A stretch of DNA of 64,000 nt. Source: Betaproteobacteria bacterium. GTDB taxonomy: Bacteria > Pseudomonadota > Gammaproteobacteria > Burkholderiales > Eutrophovitaceae. The position numbers were made by a program, and so were the translations under genes. The notes below the pieces were generated by a model that saw only the letters and a program-made list of their open reading frames with translations, was not told where the DNA came from and did not search any database. The stretch covers positions 2,650,372-2,714,371 of the forward strand of contig CP070643.1 of assembly GCA_020354125.1 (NCBI GenBank). Reading direction: 5' to 3'. Below, piece after piece: positions 53,111 to 62,062 of this stretch; position 1 is the first letter of the stretch, and every line of letters begins with the position of its first letter.

Positions 53111-53509
53111 CTAGCTGTTTTGCTGCCTGAAGCGAATGATCTTGCGGCGATCCCGTTTGCTCGGCCGCCCCCTGGCCGATTCCGGCATGGCGCGCCGCTC
53201 GGCCTTGAGCTGTGCGGCTTTCTCCTCGCGAGCCAGACGGCTCTGCTCGGATTCCTGATACAGACCTTGTGCTTCGGCCGCTGGTCCGCGCCGTTCCGAC
53301 AAGGCCACGACCGTGATGGTCCATTCAAATGTGCCGCTGCGAACGACGAGTTGGTCGCCGACCTTGACCGGCTTGGCAGGTTTGGTGCGCTCGCCATTGA
53401 GTGTCACCTTTCCGCCGCCCGCGGCCGCCGCCGCGATCGATCGCGTCTTGAAAAAACGCGCCGCCCACAACCACTTGTCGAGACGAACCGAAGCCAGTTC
53501 AGTGCTCAC
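53111..53509 (-). CDS. hslR: Hsp15-type S4-domain RNA-binding protein
   Basis: The 132-residue protein starts at GTG 53509, with GGGAG five bases upstream; the frame continues to 53527 without a better start. It has the S4 RNA-binding motif VRLDKWLWAARFFKTRSIAAAAAGGGKVTLNGERTKPAKPVKVGDQLVV and a basic C-terminal tail (ESARGRPSKRDRRKIIRF). Hsp15 rescues stalled 50S subunits carrying peptidyl-tRNA. The hslO gene lies upstream on the same strand, with 88 bp between the hslO stop and this start, as in the enteric hslR-hslO pair. Confidence 0.92.
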   Translation of the reverse strand: MSTELASVRLDKWLWAARFFKTRSIAAAAAGGGKVTLNGERTKPAKPVKVGDQLVVRSGTFEWTITVVALSERRGPAAEAQGLYQESEQSRLAREEKAAQLKAERRAMPESARGRPSKRDRRKIIRFRQQNS

Positions 53510-53597
53510 GTGATCTCCCGCGGCCACGGTCCGCTGATTGTTAATTGCGGGGACATGTCGGCGTAGGCGTGGCGATTACGAAAAGTCAATGCAGGTC

Positions 53598-54467
53598 CTA
53601 GTGCCGAGTTTGTCCCGCAGAGGTTTGAATGTCAGTAGCAAATACCTGCTCTGCGTCGACCGCATCAAACACGTACTGCCGACCGCAGAATTCGCAGGCA
53701 ACCTCGACCATGCCCTGCTCGTCGAGGACGGAGCGCACTTCATCGCTGCCAAGCAAACGCAGCATCGCTGTCACGCGCTCGCGGGTGCATGAGCAGCGAA
53801 ACGCGGTAGGCCTTTCATCGAAAAGCCTGATGTCTTCCTGGTGATAGAGTCGGTGGATGATATTGCGTGCGGGTAAGTCCAGCAATTCGCGTTTGGTGAT
53901 GGTCTCGCCGATCTTGGTCGCTCTGTTCCAGGCGTCTGGATCGTGGTTCGCTTTACCGGGTAGCCGCTGCAACAGCAAACCGCCGGCCTTGGCAGCGTCG
54001 GATGCCAGCCACAGCCGGGTGTCGAGTTGCTCGGATGTTGCCATGTAGTGCTCCAGTACGTCGGAGACGGTTTCACCTTCGAGTGCAACTACGCCCTGGT
54101 AAGCCTGCTTGCCAACTTCGGGAGCGATGGTAATAACGAATTTGCCGTTGCCGAGCATTTCACGAATGTTGCCCGAGGGGATGTCGCCATCCCACTTTGC
54201 GGTGGCACGTAAGGTGTGCTCACTGGTCGCTTCGACGACCAGTAGTTTGATCGGTCCGTCTCCCTGCATCTGCATGATGAGGGCCCCGTCGAATTTCAGT
54301 GTTGCCGACAGGAGTGCGCCCGCTGCCATCATTTCTCCGAGCAACGCTTCCAGTGGCTGAGGGTAATCACGGCGCTCGAGCACGGCGCGCCAGGTTGCGT
54401 CGAGCTGGACTATCTCGCCGCGCACCGGCGTTCCTTCGAGAAGAAAGCGTTGAAGCGAATCGCTCAT
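53598..54467 (-). CDS. hslO: Redox-regulated chaperone Hsp33
   Basis: The 289-residue protein has the C-terminal zinc switch CSC (Cys225, Cys227) and CEFC (Cys258, Cys261), and the substrate-binding domain with MMAAGALLSATLKFDGALIMQMQGDGPI and IAPEVGKQAYQGVV. Oxidation of the four Cys releases zinc and activates it as a holdase. It lies upstream of the Hsp15 gene on the same strand. Confidence 0.95.
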   Translation of the reverse strand: MSDSLQRFLLEGTPVRGEIVQLDATWRAVLERRDYPQPLEALLGEMMAAGALLSATLKFDGALIMQMQGDGPIKLLVVEATSEHTLRATAKWDGDIPSGNIREMLGNGKFVITIAPEVGKQAYQGVVALEGETVSDVLEHYMATSEQLDTRLWLASDAAKAGGLLLQRLPGKANHDPDAWNRATKIGETITKRELLDLPARNIIHRLYHQEDIRLFDERPTAFRCSCTRERVTAMLRLLGSDEVRSVLDEQGMVEVACEFCGRQYVFDAVDAEQVFATDIQTSAGQTRH

Positions 54468-54524
54468 TATTGCTCGATTCCCGCGTTTAGCCTTCGACGA
54501 AAGTCCCGTGTTCGCAAAGTGGGC

Positions 54525-56189
54525 TCAATCTTCAGCGCGCCTGAACAAGCGATAACGCTCATGCCGGTCACCGGAGCGACCTCCTTCCCAGATCAGTTGC
54601 CATGGTGCGCCGATAGTATTTGCATCATCCCAGTGATCCTGCGTGATCAACAAATCGCATGCGCCGTCTCCACTGCGGGTATAGATTTGCGAGGTAACGA
54701 TATTGCCGAAATAGTAAAATATGGCGCGTTGCGCATCGCCGACACCCTGGCTGATGATGCACTGATATTGTTCCGGCATCTGCGCGCTCATCTCGGCGAC
54801 CATCCAGCGGTAGGTCTTGCGCGCATCGATCCAGTGAAACAATAGCGATACCGCGAGCGCCCAACCGATGGTGATGCCTGCTGCCCACAAGATGAAAGGC
54901 CGCTCCGGCGAGCGTTTGAGGTTGAACGCCAGCACGAACCACAGAGCGGTGACGATGCTGGCAGCCAGCATCGACCATGTGCGCGTCACCGCTTGGTACT
55001 CTGGTTGCAGGCTGAATATGTGTTCGGCGAGCCTGCTTGGCCAGCCAAACTGCGCAGCGCTGAAATAGACCCAGGCGACCAATGTGAAGACGGTCACCAC
55101 CATGATGCCAAACCAGTAGTAGGCGTTCAGTGCGCCGCGCGGCAGGCGATCGATTGCAATCGATGCCAGCAATGCCAGCGGCAGCAGCATCGGCAGCGCC
55201 ATTACATCGCGACCTTCCCCGGCAAGCGACAAGAAGCCAAAAATGGCGAAGAAGGCGACCAGTGGCAGCTGTACTTCACGTTTTGAGAGGCCTTCTTTTC
55301 CCTCCACCCAGAGCGACCACAAGGCGAATATCCACGCTGGCCAGGCAAACCAGGGCAACGTGTCGAGAAAATACAGGTGTCGTTTATGCTCTGTGAATAC
55401 GAACAAGTCGCCCAGTTGTTGGAGACTTTGCGCAGACCATTGCGCAAACAGCTCAGGGTGGGTCAGGTACAGCGTCAACGGCCAGATTGCCACCAGTGGA
55501 ATGGCGACGAGCAGGGCCATGCCGGCGCTCTGGGCGAATCGGGCGGTACGGTAGCGAGGTGAGACGATCACCATGCCAATGGTCATGACGATGAGCATGA
55601 GCGGCTCGCTGACTCCGCTGGCGAGAAACGCCATGCCCAACCCAACGCCTAGCCATGCGCCACCTATAAGCGAGCGTCTCGGCGCCAGCGCCAGGCCGTA
55701 AATGCCGATAGCCAGTGCGCCGAGCAGCACGACTGCACTGATCAGCTGGTGGCCGCGCACCAGCAGTCCGGCGCAACCGATCAACATCAGCGGAGCGATC
55801 CAGGTGCTGTTTCCGCCCCACAGTTCCCGCGCCGTGAGTGCGGTGAAGACCAGCAGCAAGGTGAGCCAGATACCGACTGAGAGCCGTGCCGCGTCATGCA
55901 CGGCGAAGAGCGGAGAAAACACCGTCGCAGTAAGCGCGGCGCCATAATGCACCAACGGGGGTGTTTTCAGGAAAGGTGTATCGCCGATCCGGGGCACGGT
56001 CCAGTCACCGGCCTGCAACATACGGTAGACCGCACCAAAGGTGTAAGCCTCATCTGACTTCCATGGATCGTGGCCGACCAGGCCGATCAGCACCCATGCA
56101 ACGCAAATGACAATGGCAAGTTGTCGAGGCCTCGCAGTCAGCCAGGTGGCGAATTGTTCGTTTCTGAGAAGAGTTGCCGGCCGAAGCAT
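54525..56189 (-). CDS. Glycosyltransferase family 39 (ArnT/PMT-like) membrane protein
   Basis: The 554-residue multi-pass protein has the catalytic loop HDPWKSDEAYTFGAVYRMLQAGDWTVPRIGDTPFLKTPPLVHYGAALTATVF, in which the Asp-Glu of SDEA and the PxLxPPL pattern are characteristic of GT39/ArnT lipid-linked sugar transferases. Ten or more hydrophobic segments follow, and the C-terminal domain (about 110 residues, ALAVSLLFHWIDARKTYRW onwards) is periplasmic. It moves a sugar from an undecaprenyl carrier to lipid A or another acceptor. No arn biosynthesis genes are present, so the donor is unknown. Confidence 0.87.
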   Translation of the reverse strand: MLRPATLLRNEQFATWLTARPRQLAIVICVAWVLIGLVGHDPWKSDEAYTFGAVYRMLQAGDWTVPRIGDTPFLKTPPLVHYGAALTATVFSPLFAVHDAARLSVGIWLTLLLVFTALTARELWGGNSTWIAPLMLIGCAGLLVRGHQLISAVVLLGALAIGIYGLALAPRRSLIGGAWLGVGLGMAFLASGVSEPLMLIVMTIGMVIVSPRYRTARFAQSAGMALLVAIPLVAIWPLTLYLTHPELFAQWSAQSLQQLGDLFVFTEHKRHLYFLDTLPWFAWPAWIFALWSLWVEGKEGLSKREVQLPLVAFFAIFGFLSLAGEGRDVMALPMLLPLALLASIAIDRLPRGALNAYYWFGIMVVTVFTLVAWVYFSAAQFGWPSRLAEHIFSLQPEYQAVTRTWSMLAASIVTALWFVLAFNLKRSPERPFILWAAGITIGWALAVSLLFHWIDARKTYRWMVAEMSAQMPEQYQCIISQGVGDAQRAIFYYFGNIVTSQIYTRSGDGACDLLITQDHWDDANTIGAPWQLIWEGGRSGDRHERYRLFRRAED

Positions 56190-56435
56190 TGCAGTGAGCT
56201 CGGGACCTTACGCCGGTCCGTGCAGAGTGAACAAGTGGTGACCGAAAGAACGGCCTGTGGCTGCTGCCGGCTTGGGGCAGGCTGTAATCACCATCCGGCT
56301 ATTCTAGAGCCTATCTGATCATTTTTCGCGCCGTCATATTGCTTGCGCGTGGGCCAACTCAAGCGCCGAAAACGCAGAAGGCAGCCGCAGCTGCCTTCTG
56401 TAACCAATATCGTGTACGAATGACTGCGCTGATGA
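56190..56435. other. Intergenic region before rpmE, with terminator
   Basis: This stretch contains the rpmE terminator and, at 56304-56322, TAGAGCCTATCTGATCAT, which resembles the end of MITE-like element 2 (13 of 16 bases after TA). No second end is visible, so it is a possible remnant only. No gene is present. Confidence 0.35.
56369..56400 (-). terminator. Rho-independent terminator of rpmE
   Basis: A perfect 11-bp stem CAGAAGGCAGC/GCTGCCTTCTG with a 4-nt loop is followed on the minus strand by CGTTTTC. It begins 36 bp after the rpmE stop. The T-run is short (four), so strength is moderate. Confidence 0.72.
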
Positions 56436-56651
56436 CTATGCCTTGACTCCGGCGCGCGCGTATTTCTGTTTGAAGCGCTCGACACGCCCCGCGGTATCAA
56501 CGATTTTCTGCTTGCCAGTGTAGAACGGATGGCACACCGAGCAGACTTCCACAGACAGGTCGCGTTTGAGCGTCGAGCGGGTCGTGAAAGTGTTGCCGCA
56601 GCTGCAGGTCACTTTGACTTCTTGATAATCTGGATGGATGCCTGTTTTCAT
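56436..56651 (-). CDS. rpmE: 50S ribosomal protein L31
   Basis: The 71-residue protein starts at ATG 56651 with AAAGGA five bases upstream. The sequence [26 protein letters not shown], then [31 protein letters not shown] is L31 of the zinc-binding C+ type with Cys16, Cys18, Cys37 and Cys40. The longer in-frame extension is spurious. It is 141 bp downstream of rho on the same strand, the usual betaproteobacterial order. Confidence 0.96.
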   Translation of the reverse strand: MKTGIHPDYQEVKVTCSCGNTFTTRSTLKRDLSVEVCSVCHPFYTGKQKIVDTAGRVERFKQKYARAGVKA

Positions 56652-56792
56652 GGCGTTTCCTTTCGTCTGAGCTGGCGGATTGTGCGCCGGCATTTTTGCG
56701 AGCGCCGCATTATCCACGGCTGAAAGGCGTTTATCAAGCCTCGTAGATATGGGCTGCGGGACTTGAAATCAATCCTGGCGGTGGCGCGGCAC

Positions 56793-58052
56793 CTAGCCTT
56801 TACGCATGCTATCGAAGAACTCGCTGTTGTTCTTTGTCGCCTTGAGCTTGCCAACCAGGAACTCGGTTGCCTCGAGTTCATCCATCGGATAGAGCAGTTT
56901 TCGCAGAATCCAGACTTTTTGCAGGATGTCTGGCTCCAGTAACAATTCTTCGCGTCGCGTTCCCGAGCGATTGACGTTGATCGACGGATAGATACGCTTT
57001 TCCGCCATGCGCCGGTCGAGATGGATTTCCATATTGCCGGTGCCCTTGAATTCCTCATAGATCACATCGTCCATGCGCGACCCGGTATCGATCAGGGCGG
57101 TGGCGATGATGGTCAGCGATCCGCCTTCTTCGATATTGCGCGCGGCACCGAAGAATCGCTTTGGACGCTGTAGTGCATTGGCGTCGACACCACCGGTAAG
57201 TACCTTTCCGGAAGCCGGTACCACGGTGTTGTAGGCGCGCGCCAGGCGGGTAATGGAGTCGAGCAGAATGACCACATCCTTGCGATGCTCGACCAGGCGT
57301 TTGGCCTTTTCCATGACCATCTCGGCAACTTGCACGTGACGTGTCGCGGGTTCGTCAAAGGTTGAGGAAACGACTTCGCCACGCACTGAACGCTGCATTT
57401 CCGTGACTTCTTCCGGCCGCTCGTCGATCAGCAGCACGATCAAATAGATCTCCGGAAAATTCGACGCGATCGAATGTGCAATGTGCTGCAGCATCACGGT
57501 CTTGCCGCTTTTCGGGCTGGCCACCAGCAAACCACGCTGGCCTTTCCCGATCGGAGCGATGATATCGATAATGCGGCCGGTGAGATTTTCATCGGACTTG
57601 ATGTCGCGCTCCATAGTGATGGATTCCGTCGGGAACAGCGGCGTGAGGTTCTCGAAAAGGATCTTGTTCTTGGCGTTCTCCGGCGTCTCGTCGTTGACTT
57701 TGTCGACCTTGACCAGAGCGAAGTAGCGTTCACCATCCTTTGGTGTGCGAATTTCTCCTTCAACCGAATCACCCGTGTGCAGGTTAAACCGCCTTATTTG
57801 CGACGGACTGACGTAGATGTCGTCGGGGCCCGCCAGATAGGAAGTGTCGGGCGATCGCAGGAAGCCGAAACCGTCAGGCAATACCTCGAGCGTACCGCTT
57901 CCAAAAATGCTGTCGCCTTTCTTGGCGCGATTCTTCAGTAGCGCGAAGATGAGGTCTTGCTTGCGCAGGCGGTTGGCGTTTTCAACTTCATTCGCAACCG
58001 CCATTTCAACGAGTTCGCTGACATGGAGGGTTTTCAGGTCGGATAGATGCAT
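56793..58052 (-). CDS. rho: Transcription termination factor Rho
   Basis: The 419-residue protein has the N-terminal Rho-N domain ([18 protein letters not shown]), the RNA-binding cold-shock-like domain with [36 protein letters not shown], and the RecA-like ATPase with [15 protein letters not shown] (Walker A), [12 protein letters not shown] (Walker B) and the Q/R-loop region. Length is as usual for betaproteobacteria. It is upstream of rpmE and downstream of trxA. The 170-bp leader may be used for autoregulation. Confidence 0.97.
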   Translation of the reverse strand: MHLSDLKTLHVSELVEMAVANEVENANRLRKQDLIFALLKNRAKKGDSIFGSGTLEVLPDGFGFLRSPDTSYLAGPDDIYVSPSQIRRFNLHTGDSVEGEIRTPKDGERYFALVKVDKVNDETPENAKNKILFENLTPLFPTESITMERDIKSDENLTGRIIDIIAPIGKGQRGLLVASPKSGKTVMLQHIAHSIASNFPEIYLIVLLIDERPEEVTEMQRSVRGEVVSSTFDEPATRHVQVAEMVMEKAKRLVEHRKDVVILLDSITRLARAYNTVVPASGKVLTGGVDANALQRPKRFFGAARNIEEGGSLTIIATALIDTGSRMDDVIYEEFKGTGNMEIHLDRRMAEKRIYPSINVNRSGTRREELLLEPDILQKVWILRKLLYPMDELEATEFLVGKLKATKNNSEFFDSMRKG

Positions 58053-58149
58053 ATTTGGAAAGGAGCCGTGCTCGGGATTACGACTTAAGGAAGAAGAATG
58101 GAATGCTTGGAAGGGTGGCGGAGCGAGAGAACCTTCGACCGCCTTTTCT

Positions 58150-58194
58150 CACCGGGTGCCTCGCGGCGTATTCGCTCTGCACGTACACCCGGTG
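58150..58194 (-). promoter_or_regulatory. Inverted repeat in the rho leader
   Basis: CACCGGGTG (58150-58158) and CACCCGGTG (58186-58194) form a perfect 9-bp stem with a 27-nt loop, in the leader between trxA and rho. It may be a terminator or attenuator of rho, since no T-run follows it on either strand. Confidence 0.35.
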
Positions 58195-58222
58195 GCCTGA
58201 TTGCGGCGAAGACTAAACGAGA

Positions 58223-58549
58223 TCAGATGTTACTGTCAATAAAAGCGGTCAGTTGGGATTTGGACACGGCACCGACCTTCATGGCCTCGACATTGCCGTT
58301 CTTGAATAGCATCAGGGTAGGAATACCTCTTATCCCGTACTTCGGCGGTGTCGCCTGATTATCGTCAATGTTCAGCTTGGCGATCTTGAGACGGCCCTCG
58401 TATTCCTCCGCCACCTCATTCAATATCGGTGCAATCATCTTGCAAGGACCACACCACTCGGCCCAATAATCAACCAGCACCGGAACGTCTGACTGCAATA
58501 CTTGCGACTGAAATGTGTCGTCGCTTACGTGATCAATATGTCCACTCAT
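58223..58549 (-). CDS. trxA: Thioredoxin
   Basis: The 108-residue protein has the active site WCGPC (Cys33, Cys36) within [18 protein letters not shown], the conserved Asp in VDYWAE and the cis-Pro in [12 protein letters not shown]. It is a normal thioredoxin, which reduces disulfides in the cytoplasm. It is upstream of rho on the same strand. Confidence 0.97.
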   Translation of the reverse strand: MSGHIDHVSDDTFQSQVLQSDVPVLVDYWAEWCGPCKMIAPILNEVAEEYEGRLKIAKLNIDDNQATPPKYGIRGIPTLMLFKNGNVEAMKVGAVSKSQLTAFIDSNI

Positions 58550-58961
58550 CAGTTGTTTTTTTAACCTCGACAGAAAAATCCAACAAAAACAATAACTTGG
58601 AAGCGGGCGCGGACTGGATGTCCGGGCTGGGAGGAGTAATTTCGTATCCTAGCAAAAAAACAGCGGCGGGTCGCCGGAGGACGATCATTTTTGATCAGTC
58701 TGCTCGCAAGCGCAGTGCTTGCTGGTTGTTGCCGCTGCCGCTTCACGCACGCATATATGGGCGGCAATGCTCTATGACAAGGGACTTTTGCGGCGACGTT
58801 GTGCCAGTCCTGTTTTGCTAGAATGCCGCCCTTGTGTCCCTCTTAAGGTGGCTGGTTCCGGCAAAGCCCGGACGTTTCGAGATTATCGGATTTATCAGAC
58901 CTGACAATGGCTGCCGTGGCCTCAGGACTGAGACATCCAATCAGAGCAACCAAGGATAGTA
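58550..58961. other. Divergent intergenic region, trxA to fdxA
   Basis: About 410 bp with no gene. On the plus strand TGCTAGAAT at 58816-58824 is an extended -10 box for fdxA, giving a leader of about 130 nt. No tRNA or structured RNA was recognised, and no -35 for trxA was clear. Confidence 0.45.
58816..58824 (+). promoter_or_regulatory. Candidate extended -10 promoter of fdxA
   Basis: TG-C-TAGAAT matches the extended -10 motif. The -35 at 17-bp spacing (ACGTTG) is weak, as is common with extended -10 promoters. Confidence 0.4.
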
Positions 58962-59285
58962 ATGACTTACGTCGTCGTTGAGAGCTGCATCAAGTGCAAG
59001 TACACCGATTGTGTGGATGTGTGTCCGGTTGACTGTTTCCGTGAAGGGCCGAACATGCTGGCCATTGATCCGGATGAATGCATCGACTGCACTTTGTGTG
59101 TCGCGGAATGCCCGGTCGAGGCGATCTATGCCGAAGATGATGTGCCCGAAGATCAGCGCGACTTCATCGAACTCAATGCCGAGCTTGCCAGCATCTGGCC
59201 CAGTATCACGGAGAAGAAGGACGCGCCGCCTGACGCTGATGATTGGAAGGACAAACCCAACAAGCGCGGGCTGCTCGAGCGCTGA
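58962..59285 (+). CDS. fdxA: Ferredoxin with [3Fe-4S] and [4Fe-4S] clusters
   Basis: The 107-residue 7Fe ferredoxin has Cys9, Cys17 and Cys21-Pro22 for the [3Fe-4S] cluster and Cys40, Cys43, Cys46, Cys50-Pro51 for the [4Fe-4S] cluster. The long C-terminal tail ([26 protein letters not shown]) is typical of FdxA. It is an electron carrier in the cytoplasm. It is 23 bp upstream of the AddB-like gene, which itself contains an Fe-S motif. Confidence 0.95.
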   Translation: MTYVVVESCIKCKYTDCVDVCPVDCFREGPNMLAIDPDECIDCTLCVAECPVEAIYAEDDVPEDQRDFIELNAELASIWPSITEKKDAPPDADDWKDKPNKRGLLER

Positions 59286-59308
59286 GCGCTTGCCTTGGCG
59301 GCACGGCC

Positions 59309-62062
59309 GTGAGTGAAGCCGGGCCAGCCAGGGTAACGGTCGCGCCGGGTGCAGCACTGGTGCTGGTTGCCCATGATCTGCTTGCCGATTTCGTGGAAAC
59401 GGCCCCCGACCTGACGGGGGCCGTTGTCGTTTTACCTAACCTGCATTCAGCCAGCGACTTGGCCCGCGCCCTCGCTGCGCAAGCTGGCCGGGCGCTGTTA
59501 CTGCCGAAAATCACCACCCTTGGGATGTGGGCAGCCGAGCAGCCTTTACCTTCCGGGGCGCTTCCGGAGGCCGCTCGTGAGTCTGCCTTGTTTGCCGCTC
59601 TGCGCTCGCGAAAGTGGTTCGAAGCCGCGGATCTGTGGCCGCTGACGGCGGAGCTTGTGCGGCTGTTTGACGAACTGACGCAATACGAAGTCACGCTTCC
59701 AACCACGCTGGGCGAATTCGAGCAGGCGCTGGAAGCGGCTTACCAGACCAAAGCGGGCCAAGCGATGCAGTTCGAGGCCCGTCTTGTTTATGAGCTCTGG
59801 CACGCTTCAGCGAAGCCGAGCGACGGTTCGGTCGATCCTGCTGTGGGCTACCAGCTGCAACTAGCGGCAATTGCCCGTGACGCTTCGCGACCGTTATACG
59901 CGGTCGGCTTGCCGCAACTGATCCCGACCGAGCAGGCCTTCTTCGACGCTTACGCCCGCCGTGCGCCGGCGAACATCTATCAGATCAAGGGAGACGTGAG
60001 TGGTGCGTCGACAGCAGCGCGTTTCTTTGCTTCGGTATCGCCAACCAGCGGGGCAGAGAACGAAGTATTGCGCGAGCGCGCTGCGGCGTTTGCCTGTTCT
60101 TCGCCAAGCAGCCCGGTCAAGCAAAGCTTGCGTTTGTACGCGGCGCCGAGCCTGGAACACGAGGCACGTGCCGTAGATGCCCAGGTGCGCCTCTGGCTGA
60201 ACGAAGGCCGCAGCAAAATAGCCGTTGTTGCTCTGGACCGTTTGGTCGCGCGGCGCGCGCGCGCGCTGCTCGAGCGTGCCAGCGTCATGATCGATGATGA
60301 AACCGGCTGGATTTTCTCGACGACTTCCGCGAGCACGGTGGTGATGCGCTGGCTCGATGCCGTCTCCGGCGGTTTCTACTACAAGGATCTGCTTGACCTG
60401 CTCAAGTCTCCCTTCGTTTTTGCTGGTTGGGAAGGCCGGCGAGAAGCCGTATACGCGCTCGAAAGGGTGATTCGATCCCATTCGATCGTGGCGGGTCTGG
60501 CTGCTTGCCGCTCGGCTCTCCAGGATGATCCGGGTCACGGCGCAGCACTTGCCCTGGAAATGCTAGACCGTGTTGCCGGGGCTGCGCGCATATTCCATCG
60601 CGATCGCCGGCGTCGGCTTCATGACTGGCTGTCGCTCCTGTTCGGAAGCCTCGCGGCACTAGATGTAGACGATGGGCTGAAAAACGATCCTGCTGGATTA
60701 CAGCTCGTGGAGTTACTGCATCAACTGGCACGCGACCTGGCAGGCAGTGAGGAAACGTTCTCCTTTGTTGAATGGCGCCGCTGGCTTGACCGGCAACTCG
60801 AGCTGGCCGAATTTCGTGACAGCGGTGTCTCCAGTCCAGTGATCTTCACACCGTTGTCACTTACAAGGCTGCGCGAGTTCGACGCCGTGCTGCTTGCCGG
60901 CTGTGACGCATCGCATCTTCCAGGCACGGATTCAGGTAGCGCATTTTTCAATCAATCGGTGCGCGCGCAGTTGGGATTACCGACACGCGAGGAGCAACTG
61001 GCCCAGATCAATGAAGACTTGACCGGTTTACTGACGCGCAGCGGCAGCGTCCTGGTGACTTGGCAAGAGCTGCGTAACGGTGAACCGAACCTGCTCAGCC
61101 CCCTGTTCGAGCGAATGAACGTGTTTCATCAACTTGCCTGGAACAGCAGCCTTGAAGAACGTGAATTGGACCGGCTGATACCGCTTGCGCAAGTTACCGC
61201 GCCCGAGGTGCTGCCGTTGCCGGCCGCGACATCACCGCCGGCCCCGGTGGTGACATCCGAGCAACTTCCATCAGGCATCAGTGCCAGCGGTTATAACAGT
61301 CTTGTTGCCTGCCCATACCAGTTCTACGGCCGCTATGTCCTTGGCCTGCGCGAGCCGGACGAAGTCCGCGAAGAAACAGAAAAACGCGACTATGGCGAGT
61401 ATGTCCACCGCGTTTTGCGCCTGTTTCACGCGCGTTTTCCGGTCTGCGCCGATGTCGATCGCGAAGAGCTCGAAGCGAGCTTGCAGGAAGTATCAGACCA
61501 GGTTTTCCGCAAGGCAACGCAAGGCAGTTATCTGGGGCATGCCTGGGCGCTGCGGTGGCGCGCCACGATACCTGCCTATCTCGACTGGCAGATCGAGAGG
61601 GAAAAACAGGGTTGGCGTTTTCTCGCTGCGGAGAGCAAACGCACAATTAACATATCGTTGCCAGATGGCGCAGGGCTCCGCCTCGAGGGCCGGCTCGACC
61701 GTATCGATGCCCGCGCAGCAGCGGAGGTGGGCGGCCTCGCTGTGGTGGATTACAAGGCCCGTGCCGCTGCTGACCTGCGCAGATCGATCCGGGAGCCTGG
61801 TGAAGACGTACAGCTACCTGTGTACGCCGCACTGCTTGGCGACGAAACGCGAGAAGCCTTCTTTCTCGCTCTGGATGGCAAGCAGGCGCAAGCAGTCGGG
61901 CTGGATGCCGAGGCGTTTAGCGAGATCGGACAGGCGATTACCCGTCTGGCGGGTATTTATGCCCAGATGCGCGCCGGAGCACCGCTCCCGGCACAGGGAA
62001 TCGATGTTGTCTGTCACCGTTGTGAAATGACCGGCTTATGCCGAAAGCCGTACTGGCCATGA
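59309..62062 (+). CDS. AddB-like PD-(D/E)XK nuclease, putative DNA repair protein
   Basis: The 917-residue protein starts at GTG 59309; a longer frame overlapping fdxA exists but is unlikely. It has a degenerate helicase-like part, then the C-terminal RecB-like nuclease with GGLAVVDYKARAA (Asp-x-Lys of the PD-(D/E)XK site). Cys668 (SLVACPYQFYGRYVLGLREP) and the terminal CHRCEMTGLC (Cys902, Cys905, Cys911) match the four-Cys [4Fe-4S] staple of AddB/AdnB-type nucleases. It pairs with the following helicase through an ATGA overlap. It is expected to process DNA ends for recombination. Confidence 0.88.
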   Translation: MSEAGPARVTVAPGAALVLVAHDLLADFVETAPDLTGAVVVLPNLHSASDLARALAAQAGRALLLPKITTLGMWAAEQPLPSGALPEAARESALFAALRSRKWFEAADLWPLTAELVRLFDELTQYEVTLPTTLGEFEQALEAAYQTKAGQAMQFEARLVYELWHASAKPSDGSVDPAVGYQLQLAAIARDASRPLYAVGLPQLIPTEQAFFDAYARRAPANIYQIKGDVSGASTAARFFASVSPTSGAENEVLRERAAAFACSSPSSPVKQSLRLYAAPSLEHEARAVDAQVRLWLNEGRSKIAVVALDRLVARRARALLERASVMIDDETGWIFSTTSASTVVMRWLDAVSGGFYYKDLLDLLKSPFVFAGWEGRREAVYALERVIRSHSIVAGLAACRSALQDDPGHGAALALEMLDRVAGAARIFHRDRRRRLHDWLSLLFGSLAALDVDDGLKNDPAGLQLVELLHQLARDLAGSEETFSFVEWRRWLDRQLELAEFRDSGVSSPVIFTPLSLTRLREFDAVLLAGCDASHLPGTDSGSAFFNQSVRAQLGLPTREEQLAQINEDLTGLLTRSGSVLVTWQELRNGEPNLLSPLFERMNVFHQLAWNSSLEERELDRLIPLAQVTAPEVLPLPAATSPPAPVVTSEQLPSGISASGYNSLVACPYQFYGRYVLGLREPDEVREETEKRDYGEYVHRVLRLFHARFPVCADVDREELEASLQEVSDQVFRKATQGSYLGHAWALRWRATIPAYLDWQIEREKQGWRFLAAESKRTINISLPDGAGLRLEGRLDRIDARAAAEVGGLAVVDYKARAAADLRRSIREPGEDVQLPVYAALLGDETREAFFLALDGKQAQAVGLDAEAFSEIGQAITRLAGIYAQMRAGAPLPAQGIDVVCHRCEMTGLCRKPYWP

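Noticed and set aside
56304..56322. Sequence TAGAGCCTATCTGATCAT resembling the end of MITE-like element 2
   Set aside because: Only 13 of 16 bases match and no opposite end is visible, so chance or a very old remnant cannot be told apart.
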